NCBI RefSeq assembly: GCF_900197875.1
Contig: NZ_FZMO01000279.1
Location: 1 to 42,514, forward strand
From: Frankia canadensis
Lineage (GTDB): Bacteria > Actinomycetota > Actinomycetes > Frankiales > Frankiaceae
Length of the DNA: 42,514 bases
Direction: 5' to 3'
A program made the translations under genes and the position numbers. Below are positions 33,622-41,972 of this stretch, piece after piece (the first letter of the stretch is position 1; every line of letters starts with the position of its first letter). Under the pieces are notes generated by a model that ran no database searches, was not told where the DNA came from, and saw only the letters and a program-made list of their open reading frames with translations.

Positions 33622-35310
33622 ATGCTGCGACGTGGCGGTCGTCCGCCTCTGCGCCAGGCGAGTGCCGGGGTGGCACTGGCGTTCGCGCTGGCGATCGCGG
33701 TGGCTCCGGCCGCCGAGGCCACCTCCGACCACCCGTCCGGCTCCGCGCCCGCCCCCTCGGTCTCTCCCTCGCCCGCCTCGGCCGCCATCGCCTCGCCCGC
33801 TGCCTCGGTCGCTTCCGCGCCCAGCCCGGTGCCGGGTGCGTCCCCCGACGGCGCTGCTGTCGCCGCGCTGCCCGGCGCGTCCGCGACGGCGCCGCGGCTC
33901 ACCCTGGTGCTGTTCCAGAAGGACGTGGTGCTCGTCGGCGGGCGGAACTTCCCGGTCGGGGCCGCGGTGCGCCTCGTCGCCGTCGGCGACGGCCTGGGCG
34001 CCGAGACGTCGGCCACGGCCGACGCCGACGGGCGTGTCGTCGTGGGCTTCCTGGTCCCGGGTGGCTACAGCGGTCCGGTCACGGTGACCGCCACCGCTTC
34101 CGCGCCGTCCAACGGCGCCTCACCCGCCAGCGCGACGCCACCGACCCCGACCCCTTCGCCCGCCTCGACCGCCACGCCCGCGCTCCCGACGCCCACCACC
34201 ACGACGCCCGCCGGCCCGACGCCCCCCGGCCCGACACCCGCGAGTACGGCGGCCGCGAGTACAGCGGTCAGTGAGGGCGGAGGCCTCCTCACGGCGTCGG
34301 CGACCCTGTCCGTCACGGTGCCCACGGGCGCCGCGCAGGGCGCGGTCGTCTCCACGCCGCCCGGCGCGACGCCGCCCGCATCCCCGTCTCCGGGCGGGTC
34401 GGCGGCGGGCACGGCGCGACCGCCCGCGGCCAGCCCCGCACCGTCCGCCTCGCCGGCCACGGTCGCGTCAGGCGCGGGCTCGTCAGCGGCCGTGCCGCCG
34501 GCCGGACCGACGCCGTCCGGTCCGCCGGCCGGCGCGGGCTGGCGGCTCGTCTTCGGGGACGACTTCACCGGGACCGACCTCGACCGGACCCGCTGGCAGC
34601 TGTGCAACCCGAGTTTCCGCGCGCTGTGCCTGCCCTGGAACGACGAGAAGCAGGTGTTCAACACCGCGGCGACGAACAACCCGAACGTCACGGTCGCGGA
34701 TGGCGCGCTGCACCTGACCGCGACCCGTGACGCCGACGGGCAGATCCGCTCCGGCATGGTGAGCACCGGGCCCTGGCCGGCGTCCTTTGGCACCCCGCCC
34801 GCCGGCTACCGCGGGTTCTCGTACACCTACGGCTACTACGAGGGGCGGGTGCGCATTCCCCGCGGCAACGGATTCTGGCCGTCGATGTGGGAACTGCCCG
34901 TCAGCAGCGGCCAGGGCGCGGCCGGCTGGCCCGACACGGGCGAGATGGACGTCTTCGAGATCCCGGGGAACAACCCGACCGAATATCACTTCACCGCGCA
35001 CTGGGGTGGAGGCGGCGGTGCCTGCGGGCACCCCTGCTCACCGCAGCAGGCGACCATCTCCGACGCCTCCGCCGACTGGCACGTCTTCGGTCTCGACTGG
35101 GAGCCCGACGGCCTGACCTGGTACGTCGACGGCCAGAAGATGGGGCGTACCGTCACCGACCCGGGTGCGGTGAAGAACACCCCGTTCTTCGTCATCGCCA
35201 ACCTCAGCGTCGGCGGAACCTGGAAGCCGCTGGGCGCCGGCGTGGACGCCAGCACGCCGTTCCCGGCCAGCATGGACATCGACTACCTGCGGGTCTACCA
35301 GCGATCCTGA
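33622..35310 (+). CDS. Secreted glycoside hydrolase family 16 enzyme (beta-glucanase/laminarinase type)
   Basis: 562 aa. A signal peptide covers about 1-33 (basic RRGGRPPLR, hydrophobic core, APAAEA cleavage region). Residues 34-300 are Ala/Pro/Ser/Thr-rich linker enclosing one small beta-type module (about 90-160, LTLVLFQKDVVLVGG to GPVTVTATAS). The GH16 catalytic domain spans about 305-560. The retaining-enzyme signature GEMDVFE gives nucleophile Glu441, Asp443 and acid/base Glu446. The jelly-roll C-terminus MDIDYLRVYQ is typical. It should cut beta-1,3- or mixed-linked glucans outside the cell. It appears monocistronic. Confidence 0.92.
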   Translation: MLRRGGRPPLRQASAGVALAFALAIAVAPAAEATSDHPSGSAPAPSVSPSPASAAIASPAASVASAPSPVPGASPDGAAVAALPGASATAPRLTLVLFQKDVVLVGGRNFPVGAAVRLVAVGDGLGAETSATADADGRVVVGFLVPGGYSGPVTVTATASAPSNGASPASATPPTPTPSPASTATPALPTPTTTTPAGPTPPGPTPASTAAASTAVSEGGGLLTASATLSVTVPTGAAQGAVVSTPPGATPPASPSPGGSAAGTARPPAASPAPSASPATVASGAGSSAAVPPAGPTPSGPPAGAGWRLVFGDDFTGTDLDRTRWQLCNPSFRALCLPWNDEKQVFNTAATNNPNVTVADGALHLTATRDADGQIRSGMVSTGPWPASFGTPPAGYRGFSYTYGYYEGRVRIPRGNGFWPSMWELPVSSGQGAAGWPDTGEMDVFEIPGNNPTEYHFTAHWGGGGGACGHPCSPQQATISDASADWHVFGLDWEPDGLTWYVDGQKMGRTVTDPGAVKNTPFFVIANLSVGGTWKPLGAGVDASTPFPASMDIDYLRVYQRS

Positions 35311-35477
35311 CGAGGTCGGGACGAGGTGGGACCGGGTGCGGGGTGCCGTGGACGTCGAGCCGATCGCCCGAAGCCTGCGGGTCGTGCCGATCGACTGACC
35401 GGCCGCGTCGAGGGACGGCGGACGACCGGCGGACGGCCGAGGCCCGGCGCGTCCGGGTCGCTCAGCCGAGGATGGTT

Positions 35478-35690
35478 GACGGTCGTGCCGTCGCCGGGCG
35501 CCGACTCGATGGCCAGCGTGCCGGCCACCCGGGTGACCCGGCGGCGCATCCCTGCCAGCCCGTACCGTCCCGCCGGGGACGGGGTGTCCGTCGCGAAGCC
35601 CGCGCCGTCGTCGGCGACGTCGAGGAGCAGCACGTCGTCGAGATAGCTCAGCGTCAGATGGCCTGGCAGGTGACCGACTACTGCCAGGAG
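35478..35690 (-). pseudogene. Histidine-kinase relic (HATPase part of a NarL-partner-type sensor)
   Basis: The minus strand reads VLLLDVADDGAGF, then GRYGLAGMRRRVTRVAGTLA and APGDGTTV, the N-, G1- and G2-box layout of a NarX/DesK-type kinase C-terminus. Beyond GTTV the sequence becomes unrelated Pro/Arg-rich coding, and upstream it runs into the 3' end of the PPOX gene. There is no H-box and no start, and no response regulator follows. It is a truncated leftover. Confidence 0.65.
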
Positions 35691-36061
35691 GCGGAGTGCG
35701 GGGCGATGACGAGGACGACGCGGCGCGGGGCGTCGGGGAGGCCGTCGTAGGGCAGCTGGTAGCGGCGGGCGAGGACGTCGAAGAACGCGCCGTCAGGATC
35801 GGGCTCGATCGCCTCGACCTCGCCGCGCACCTCCAGATAGCGGTACGGCTGGTCGGGGTCGTGCACGGACAGGGCGACGCGCGGGTCGGCGACGGCGTTG
35901 CGCCCCTTCTGGCGGTCACTGGTCGTGGTCAGGCGCAGGTGGGTGCCGTCCCAGCGAAACCAGACCGGGTTCGACTGCAGGCGCCCGTCCGGTCGCAGCT
36001 GGGCCAGGTGGCCGAACAGCGGCCGTTCGAGCAGGTCGCGGTGGCTGTCGGGGATGGTCAT
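35678..36061 (-). CDS. PPOX-class F420-dependent oxidoreductase
   Basis: 127 aa, typical length. It has the split-barrel fold pattern of the pyridoxamine-oxidase-like family: FGHLAQLRPDGRLQSNPVWFRWDG (16-39), RLTTTSDRQKGRNAVADPRVALSV (43-66) and a C-terminal VVLVIAPHS. The KGRN segment is characteristic of F420-binding members. The substrate is unknown. It lies 62 bp downstream of a marR gene on the same strand, and that gap and the marR 3' end contain two MarR-type operators, so induction by a small ligand is likely. Confidence 0.85.
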   Translation of the reverse strand: MTIPDSHRDLLERPLFGHLAQLRPDGRLQSNPVWFRWDGTHLRLTTTSDRQKGRNAVADPRVALSVHDPDQPYRYLEVRGEVEAIEPDPDGAFFDVLARRYQLPYDGLPDAPRRVVLVIAPHSASWQ

Positions 36062-36103
36062 GCGACTCCTCGGCCGTCGGGGGAGCGAACGACCGCGAGC
36101 CTA

Positions 36104-36137
36104 TATCAAGGGCTTGATACGTATCAGAGGCTTGATA
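36104..36137. promoter_or_regulatory. Tandem MarR-type operators before the PPOX gene
   Basis: Site 1 is tatcaag-gg-cttgata (36104-36119), exact arms. Site 2 is tatcaga-gg-cttgata (36122-36137), one mismatch. Centres are 18 bp apart. They lie between marR and the PPOX gene, partly inside the marR 3' end, and would block the PPOX promoter. Confidence 0.75.
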
Positions 36138-36645
36138 TCGGCGTGGCGTCGGTCGCGGCGTAGGTGGACAGGACGGCCGTCGCCCGTGCGAGCAGCGTGC
36201 GCAGGGTGGCCAGCTCGGCGTCGGTGAAGGCGTCCGCGAGCCGGCGCTCGACGGCCACGGCCGCCGCGTCGGCGGCGCTCACCAGCTCCCGGCCGGCCTC
36301 GGTGAGCTGGGCGAGCTGGACCTTCGCGTGGACGGGCGAACCGCCGCGGGACACCAGCCCCCGACCCTCCAGGATCGCCAGCAGGCTCGCCATCGCCTGC
36401 GGTGTCACCCCGCAGCGCCGGGCCAGCTGCGCGCCGGACGTGCCCCCCTCCCGCGCCCGCGACAGCGACAGCATCGCCGCGTACTGGGGAACGGACAGGC
36501 CGAACGCCCGCAGTACACGGGTCTTCTCCCGCATGAGGGCCTGCTCGGCCTGCTTGATCGCCAGACCGGGCCGGCCGTCGGGATCGTCGACGAACGGATC
36601 CGCCGCCGACGGCGCCGCACTGGTCGTCCTGCTCGCCTCCTGCAC
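36124..36645 (-). CDS. MarR-family transcriptional regulator
   Basis: 173 aa from GTG 36645. An ATG at 36798 would add 51 residues of low-complexity Pro/Arg/Ala sequence and leave only about 30 bp to the divergent gene, so I prefer the shorter form. The winged helix runs AMLSLSRAREGGTSGAQLARRCGVTPQAMASLLAILEGRGLVSR, with wing residues HAKVQLAQLTEAG. It most likely represses the downstream PPOX gene through the tandem sites at 36104-36137. No sites are seen in front of its own start. Confidence 0.85.
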   Translation of the reverse strand: MQEASRTTSAAPSAADPFVDDPDGRPGLAIKQAEQALMREKTRVLRAFGLSVPQYAAMLSLSRAREGGTSGAQLARRCGVTPQAMASLLAILEGRGLVSRGGSPVHAKVQLAQLTEAGRELVSAADAAAVAVERRLADAFTDAELATLRTLLARATAVLSTYAATDATPISSL

Positions 36646-36828
36646 CGCTCCAGCCTGCCACCGGCCTGGCAGCCGGGTCGCGCCCGCGGCGTCGCCAGCC
36701 GGACGGGCCGGTGCCCACCATGGCGTGCGACCGAGCGGCGGCCGGGCCTGGTGGAAGGCGCCGGGATCGGCTCGGGTCGGCGGAAAACGCGTCGACACCC
36801 ACGCACATCGCCACTACCGTTACGTTCT

Positions 36829-37182
36829 GTGCATGTGATTGGGTCGCGCCGCCGGGGGCAGCCGCCTCCCCCCTGGGTGGTCTGGGAGGCGCTGACCACG
36901 CCGAACCGCGACCCCCGGCGGGTGTGGCTGATCCCTCACAGGGGCGAGGTCCCGCCCCGGGTGATCGAGGCGGACCGGCCGCACCTGGTCGTCTGGTCGT
37001 CGCTGTGGACCAACCGTCCGGGCTACGTCATCCGGTTCGACCTGGAGCCCGCGGGCCAGGGGACGAGTCTGCGCTGGACACTGCTGGCCCCGGACGAGCC
37101 CGCGCCCGAGGTCGTCGGCGGGCTGCGCTGGCGGATGAACGAGCTCATCAACGCGCGTCTGCGCTACTCCTTCGGCCAGTAG
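36829..37182 (+). CDS. SRPBCC-family small protein (START/Bet v1-like fold)
   Basis: 117 aa from GTG 36829 (GTG 36835 is also possible). It begins IGSRRRG, then PPPPWVVWEALTTPN, followed by beta-strands (PPRVIEADRPHLVVWSS, GYVIRFDLEPAG, TSLRWTLLAP) and a C-terminal helix RWRMNELINARLRYSFGQ, which is the helix-grip layout of SRPBCC proteins. Such proteins bind hydrophobic ligands. It is divergent from marR. Function not assignable. Confidence 0.7.
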   Translation: MHVIGSRRRGQPPPPWVVWEALTTPNRDPRRVWLIPHRGEVPPRVIEADRPHLVVWSSLWTNRPGYVIRFDLEPAGQGTSLRWTLLAPDEPAPEVVGGLRWRMNELINARLRYSFGQ

Positions 37183-37235
37183 GCGGCGCCTGGCGCGCGA
37201 ATCCGGGCCCGGGGCCCGGGTGAGCAGGGGGCCGT

Positions 37236-38081
37236 TCAGGTGGGTCGCGGAGCCGGTGGTGGCGGTGACGCGTGGGAAGGCGCATCGTCCGCGTACCGGG
37301 CGGTTGGCTGTGGAACGTCGCGCTCGACGAGGGTTGCCAGGCCGTCGAGGACGCGGGTCAGACCGAAGCGGTAGGCGTGGTCGGGATCGTGGGCGCTGCC
37401 GTGGGCCTCGCCGGCGGCGGCGCCCACCCGGCTGGCCAGGGGATAGCTTTGCTCGTCGAGCACTCGGGCGAGCAGGGGGCCGACCCGGGCCCACCAGCGG
37501 GCGTCGTCGCGCCCGTCCTGCTCGGCGGCGATCGTCGTCGCCTTCTGGTTCGCCGACCGCGCGTTCGCCTGCACGAAGGTCAGCAGGTAGGTCAGGCAGT
37601 CGTCCATCTCGACGTCGGTGAGGCCGAGGCCGTCGAGGGCGGACAGCTCGTGCTCGTACTTCGCCATGAGGCCGGGGCCCAGCGGCGGGCGCAGCGTGGA
37701 GACCTCGGCGGCCCACGGGTGTGTGCGGAACAGCTCCCGGTTCTCCTCCGCGACGGCGGCGAGCCGTTCCCGCCACCCCGCTCCCGCGGTGTCGGTGCGG
37801 GGCATCCGGGCGTAGACGGCGTCCAGCATGAGATCGAGCAGCTCGGCCTTTCCCGGCACGTAGGTGTAGAGGGTCATCGGCACCACGCCGAGCAGGCGCG
37901 CGAGTGCCCGCATGGTGACGGCGGCCAGCCCCTCGCGGTCGGCCAGCGCGACGGCCGCGTCGATCACGGTCGCGAGCGTCAGCCCGCGGGCCGGACCGCG
38001 GCGGGGGCCCGCGGGTGCCGTGCCCCACAGCAGTTCCAGGGTGCGTGCCGGGTCGCCGGCACTCGAACGTTCGTCGACCAC
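37236..38081 (-). CDS. TetR-family repressor with tetracycline-repressor-type C-terminal domain
   Basis: 281 aa, long for TetR. After a 30-residue N-terminal extension the HTH reads TLATVIDAAVALADREGLAAVTMRALARLLGVVPMTLYTYVPGKAELLDLML (about 34-86). The C-terminal helical domain with TYLLTFVQANARSA fits the TetR_C_1 type. The tail is Pro-rich. It is divergent from the VOC protein gene, with a 25-bp imperfect palindrome between them, so it probably controls both. A drug-like ligand is plausible but not shown. Confidence 0.88.
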   Translation of the reverse strand: MVDERSSAGDPARTLELLWGTAPAGPRRGPARGLTLATVIDAAVALADREGLAAVTMRALARLLGVVPMTLYTYVPGKAELLDLMLDAVYARMPRTDTAGAGWRERLAAVAEENRELFRTHPWAAEVSTLRPPLGPGLMAKYEHELSALDGLGLTDVEMDDCLTYLLTFVQANARSANQKATTIAAEQDGRDDARWWARVGPLLARVLDEQSYPLASRVGAAAGEAHGSAHDPDHAYRFGLTRVLDGLATLVERDVPQPTARYADDAPSHASPPPPAPRPT

Positions 38082-38107
38082 CTGGTCATCATCGTCGACA
38101 GAACTCT

Positions 38108-38132
38108 GTACGATGTATCCTGTACGGCGTAC
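38108..38132. promoter_or_regulatory. TetR operator candidate, 25-bp imperfect palindrome
   Basis: Symmetry gtacg-N2-gta-N5-tac-N2-cgtac, exact in the listed bases. It starts 27 bp from the tetR start codon and ends 34 bp before the VOC start, so it can cover both promoters. Confidence 0.7.
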
Positions 38133-38166
38133 GTCATTTTGGTCGATGGCTCTCGTGGGGGTTCAT

Positions 38167-38673
38167 GTGAAGATCAGTTCGTCCGCGGTCTCGTTGAACG
38201 TCGACGACGTGGCGGCGTCGTCGGGCTTCCTCGCCCGGCATTTCGGGTTCACCGAGCGGATGGCGGCGGACGGCTTCGCCTCGCTGGCCCGCGACGACGC
38301 CGGGGTGAACGTCGTCTTCCTACGCCGCGGCCTGGCCACGCTGCCTGCCGACCAGCGTGAGGATCACGCGCGGGGCCTGATCCTCGCCTTCGTCGTCGAG
38401 GACCTGGAGGGCGAGCTCGCGCGGCTGCGGGCCGAGGGTGTGGCGATCACGATGCCGCTGACCGAGGAGGAGTGGGGGGAGCGGGCGTTCCAGGTCCGCG
38501 ACCCCAACGGCGTCATCGTCCAGCTCGTCGACTGGAACGGGACGGGCGAACCGGCCGGGGATCCGGCGGCTCGGGTCAGTGGCGGTCGCAGGCGGGCTGG
38601 ATTCCGATGCCGGCGTAGTAACGCGCGGCCTCGGGGGCGAGGGGGATCAGACAGTAGACCGAGCTGGTCGTGA
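38167..38673 (+). CDS. VOC-family protein (glyoxalase/bleomycin-resistance/dioxygenase fold)
   Basis: 168 aa from GTG 38167, with a G-rich ribosome site just upstream; ATG 38146 is in frame too. The single domain has the paired beta-alpha-beta-beta-beta layout: VSLNVDDVAASSGFLARHFGF, NVVFLRRG, LILAFVVEDLEGELARLRAEG and FQVRDPNGVIVQLVDWN, the last carrying the usual metal-site Glu position as Gln. The final 35 residues are basic, unlike the family, and overlap the antisense kinase gene by 98 bp, so the original stop may have been lost. It is probably regulated by the divergent TetR; a resistance role is possible. Confidence 0.8.
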   Translation: MKISSSAVSLNVDDVAASSGFLARHFGFTERMAADGFASLARDDAGVNVVFLRRGLATLPADQREDHARGLILAFVVEDLEGELARLRAEGVAITMPLTEEEWGERAFQVRDPNGVIVQLVDWNGTGEPAGDPAARVSGGRRRAGFRCRRSNARPRGRGGSDSRPSWS

Positions 38674-40681
38674 TGGCCCGGTTCGCCGTCTCGAAGTGCC
38701 GGCCGTCGGAGTCGTCGCCCCACAGGGCGCCCTCGAAGTCCGCGCGGTGCTCGACGAGATCGCGGGCCGTGAAGGCGACCAGAGCAGGGTCGGCGCTCTG
38801 GTTGACGACCAGGCCGTTCGGCGCGCCCACAGTGGGGACCTGTCCGACGCCGGGGTAGTCCCGCGATGTGATCGTCGCGGTCTCGTAGACGCCTCCCGCC
38901 ACGAACCGGGTCCCGAGCAGGGGCCGGTAGTAGTCGTCCCAGTTACGCGCCATCGGGGCCAGATAGTCCGCCAGCGGCAGCATCCGCAGGCGAAGGCCGG
39001 CCCCGATCGCCCTGGTGATCTGCGGGGTCGGCGCGCCACCCGCCCACAGCACGGCGTCGATCCGCCCGGTGCGCAGGTCGTCCAGGCTGCTGTCGAGGCC
39101 CTTGGGCTCGATGGTGACCGGGCAGCTCAGGACGTTCCTGATCAGCACCTCGCCGATCTGCCGGCTGCCCGAGTTCAGCAGGCCGCTGGAGACGCGCCTG
39201 CCACACAGCTGCGCCGCGCTGGTGACGGGAGCATCCTCGCGCACCATCAGGTGGACCAGGTCGAGCCACAGCGGTCCCACGGTGCGCAGGGCGTCAAGCG
39301 GCTCGTTGTCGAACTGGTTGACGCCGAACCGCGCGTCCACCGTGGTGTTCAGCTGGCTGACCGCCATGACGCAGAGGGAGCTCGCGCCGTCCTGCAGACG
39401 GTTCAGGTTGTCCGCGGTGCCGTTGGTGGCCGCCACGTTCACGGTGGTGCCCGGATACCGGGCCTCGATGTGTCGTTTCAGCACGGTGCCGTAGTTGTAG
39501 TAGGGCGTGTTCGCCTGTCCCGTCTGGAGGGTGACGGTGGGACAGGCGCCCAGCCGCGCGCCCGCCTGCGGCTTGAGCGCGAGCCACAGGACGGCCGCGA
39601 GGACGGCGACGGCCGCGCCGGCGGCCGTCGCGACGAGCAGGCCGGCTCGCCGTGGCCTCGGCGGCGGGGACGCCGTGTCGGTGCCGGCGTCCCCGGTCCC
39701 GGCGTGCGTGCCGGGGGCGTCGGGCTGCCCGGCCGCGGCCGGTAGGCCCACGACGACGGTGGTCTCCCAGCCGCGCCGGGCCTCGGCGTCGCCGGCCCGC
39801 ACCGGATCGGGTTCGTCGTCGCCGAGCAGGCTCGACAGCAGCTGCCGCGCGGTCGGCCGCCGCGCGGGATCCTTGTGCAGGGCCCGGGAGACGATCGGCT
39901 CGAGATCCGCCGGCAGCTCGCGCAGATCCGGCGGGTCGAAGCGCACCCGGGACGCCATGTCCGCGAAGCCCCCGTCCCCGAAGGGCGTGCGACCCGTCGC
40001 CGCGTAGACCACCACGCCGGCCCAGGCGAAGATGTCCGCGGCGTAGGTGATCTCGACCTGGCCTCCGTGCAGGGCGAGCTGCGCCTGCTCGGGAGCCATG
40101 AACGCGGGGGTGAGCCACTGGGGGACGGCCGGCTCGGTCCGGACGTCGCCGGTGTCCCGCCCGAGCAGGGCCGAGGCCACGCCGAAGTCGATGACCCGGG
40201 GTCCGTGCAGCGCGAGCAGGACGTTTCCGGGCTTGAGATCGCGATGCACGATGCCGGCGTGGTGAATGGCGCGCAACGCGGTCGCGACGCCGATCGCGAA
40301 CCGCTTCGTGTCGTTTCCCGACAGCGTCTCGCCCTCGGTCACCTGGCGGCGCAGGTCCGGCCCGTCGACGTACTCCGTGGCGAGAAAGGGAGTGTCCCCG
40401 GTGCTGACGTCGATCACGGCGGCGGTGCAGAACGGGTCGACCCGCTGCGCGTTCCGGATCTCCCGAAGGAATCGGTCCCGGAAACCGGGGTCGGCGACGT
40501 ATTCAGCCCGGATGACCTTCACCGCCACGGGTGTGCCGCGGCTGGTGACGGCGTAGTAGACGGTCCCCATCCCGCCTTCGCCGAGGACCCGCAGCACCTC
40601 GTACTCCCCGATCCACCTCGGATCGAACGGCCGCAGGGGCTCGCCGGGGAGCAGCGGCGCCGGGAAGGACGGCTCGCTCAT
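38576..40681 (-). CDS. Transmembrane Ser/Thr protein kinase with extracellular TAXI-type solute-binding domain
   Basis: 701 aa from ATG 40681; ATG 40708 is an alternative, and longer forms add non-family sequence. The kinase domain (about 28-285) has the Gly loop GEGGMGTVY, Lys55 in VAVKVI, HRDLKPGN (Asp148), DFG (Asp165) and APEQ. A Pro/Thr-rich juxtamembrane stretch follows, then one membrane helix (about 347-369). The outer part (about 378-701) follows the TAXI solute receptor pattern: QANTPYYNYGTVLKRHIE, ATNGTADNLNRLQDGASSLCVM, and later LRTGRIDAVLWAGG. So a periplasmic-type small-molecule receptor is fused to an actinobacterial Hanks kinase, suggesting direct nutrient sensing; TAXI proteins normally feed TRAP transporters, none of which is nearby. 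Confidence 0.88.
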   Translation of the reverse strand: MSEPSFPAPLLPGEPLRPFDPRWIGEYEVLRVLGEGGMGTVYYAVTSRGTPVAVKVIRAEYVADPGFRDRFLREIRNAQRVDPFCTAAVIDVSTGDTPFLATEYVDGPDLRRQVTEGETLSGNDTKRFAIGVATALRAIHHAGIVHRDLKPGNVLLALHGPRVIDFGVASALLGRDTGDVRTEPAVPQWLTPAFMAPEQAQLALHGGQVEITYAADIFAWAGVVVYAATGRTPFGDGGFADMASRVRFDPPDLRELPADLEPIVSRALHKDPARRPTARQLLSSLLGDDEPDPVRAGDAEARRGWETTVVVGLPAAAGQPDAPGTHAGTGDAGTDTASPPPRPRRAGLLVATAAGAAVAVLAAVLWLALKPQAGARLGACPTVTLQTGQANTPYYNYGTVLKRHIEARYPGTTVNVAATNGTADNLNRLQDGASSLCVMAVSQLNTTVDARFGVNQFDNEPLDALRTVGPLWLDLVHLMVREDAPVTSAAQLCGRRVSSGLLNSGSRQIGEVLIRNVLSCPVTIEPKGLDSSLDDLRTGRIDAVLWAGGAPTPQITRAIGAGLRLRMLPLADYLAPMARNWDDYYRPLLGTRFVAGGVYETATITSRDYPGVGQVPTVGAPNGLVVNQSADPALVAFTARDLVEHRADFEGALWGDDSDGRHFETANRAITTSSVYCLIPLAPEAARYYAGIGIQPACDRH

Positions 40682-41029
40682 CCCTGCTGCCCGCACGAAA
40701 AGTGACATTTCCACCGGGTGCGGAATGGCTGGCCAGGGCGTGGCTGACGCGGGGTCGCCGGAGAGGTCCGCATCGGGCGGTCGGCGCTGCAGGGCCGCCG
40801 GGTATCCCCGGCCTGACGTTCGGATACCCGCGTGCCGATGCCTGTCACCATTCTCCCCGACGCCTTGTTCCCCACCAGGACGCGACCGGATCGTGCCCCT
40901 GCCGGGACGTCCAGCGTGGGCCATGACCATACCGGAGAGAAAAGCCCGTCACGAGGAGGCCGGCCGCCACCCGGGATTTCGCGAGGCGCCGGAATGCGGG
41001 TGGTGGGGCCGGCGCGGGTGATCGGAGGG
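40682..41029. other. Intergenic region upstream of kinase and bluB, no gene seen
   Basis: About 350 bp. It must contain the kinase promoter (minus strand) and the start of the bluB leader (plus strand). Open frames exist on both strands but none has a family pattern or a ribosome site. Confidence 0.4.
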
Positions 41030-41235
41030 TACGGTGCTGGGTGGCGATGTTCGCGGGGTGCCCCGGGTGACCGGGGAGAATCGGGAAGCCGGTGGGAGTC
41101 CGGCACGGGCCCGCCGCGGTGACCGGGGAGTCGCCGTCCACGCGCGCACGCGCGGCCACTGGGCCTGACCGGCCTGGGAAGGCGGACGGTACGACGTCGA
41201 TCCGGAAGTCCGAAGACCGGCCCCGCCTCGACGCC
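41030..41235 (+). ncRNA. Cobalamin (B12) riboswitch
   Basis: The leader of bluB carries the conserved cobalamin-aptamer elements in order: gggaagccggtg (41083-41094), then agtccggcacgggcccgc, a variable hairpin, cactgggcctgaccggcctggg, and the B12-box-like agtccgaagaccggcc (41207-41222). Element order and spacing fit the class; exact ends are estimates. It lies within 40-240 bp of the start codon and should reduce expression when adenosylcobalamin is high, probably by hiding the ribosome site. Confidence 0.85.
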
Positions 41236-41270
41236 GCCCGTCCAGGGCGGCCCGACAGCGGGAGCCTGCC

Positions 41271-41972
41271 ATGCCCGTCCACCATGATCTGGATGACCAC
41301 CTGCGGCGTGCCGCGCTGTACGAGCTGGTACACCGCCGCCGGGATGTGCGCGGCGAGTTCACCGGCGCGCCGGTCGCGGCCGAGGTGCTCACCCGCATCC
41401 TCGCCGCCGCGCACGCCGCGCCGAGTGTGGGGCTCAGCCAGCCCTGGGACTTCGTCCAGATCATCGACGGCGGGACCCGGCGAGCCTTCCACCGTCACGT
41501 CCAGCGGGAACGGGCGGTGTTCGCGGACACGTTGACGGGGGAACGGGCCGAGCGGTTCGCCCGGATCCGCATCGACGGGGTGCTCACGTCGTCCCTGTCG
41601 CTGGTCGTGACCTATGACCCGGCGCGCGGCGGGCCGGCGGTGCTCGGCCGGCACGCCATCGCCGACGCGGGCCTGTACTCCGTGTGCCTGGCGGTGCAGA
41701 ACCTGTGGCTCGCCGCGACCGCCGAGGGGCTCGGCGTGGGCTGGGTGTCGTTCTACCGGGAGGAGTTCGTGCGGGACCTGCTCGGCATCCCGGCCGGGAT
41801 CCGACCGGTCGCCTGGCTGTGCCTCGGGCCGGTGACGCGGCTCGCCGCTCGGCCCGACCTGGAACGGCATGGATGGGCCCGGCGCCGCCCGCTGGCCGAC
41901 GTCGTGCACGCCGAGCGGTGGGGGGCACGCGGCGAACCGGCATCGGCGGGGACGGCCTGCGGCCGGGACTGA
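41271..41972 (+). CDS. bluB: 5,6-dimethylbenzimidazole synthase BluB
   Basis: 233 aa, with gggag 6 nt before ATG. A nitroreductase-fold flavoenzyme that breaks down FMNH2 with oxygen to form the lower ligand of vitamin B12. Family features: HRRRDVRGEF with the catalytic-type Asp25, APSVGLSQPWDF (50-61), and GLGVGWVSFYREEF with Ser160. The cobalamin riboswitch directly upstream supports the call. No other B12 gene is in the window, so it works with enzymes encoded elsewhere. The C-terminal 20 residues are variable. Confidence 0.93.
   Translation: MPVHHDLDDHLRRAALYELVHRRRDVRGEFTGAPVAAEVLTRILAAAHAAPSVGLSQPWDFVQIIDGGTRRAFHRHVQRERAVFADTLTGERAERFARIRIDGVLTSSLSLVVTYDPARGGPAVLGRHAIADAGLYSVCLAVQNLWLAATAEGLGVGWVSFYREEFVRDLLGIPAGIRPVAWLCLGPVTRLAARPDLERHGWARRRPLADVVHAERWGARGEPASAGTACGRD

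Noticed and set aside
36820-38028. 402-codon minus-strand frame overlapping SRPBCC and TetR genes
   Set aside because: Arg/Pro-rich shadow in another frame of the TetR gene; the TetR HTH lies in the 37236-38081 frame.
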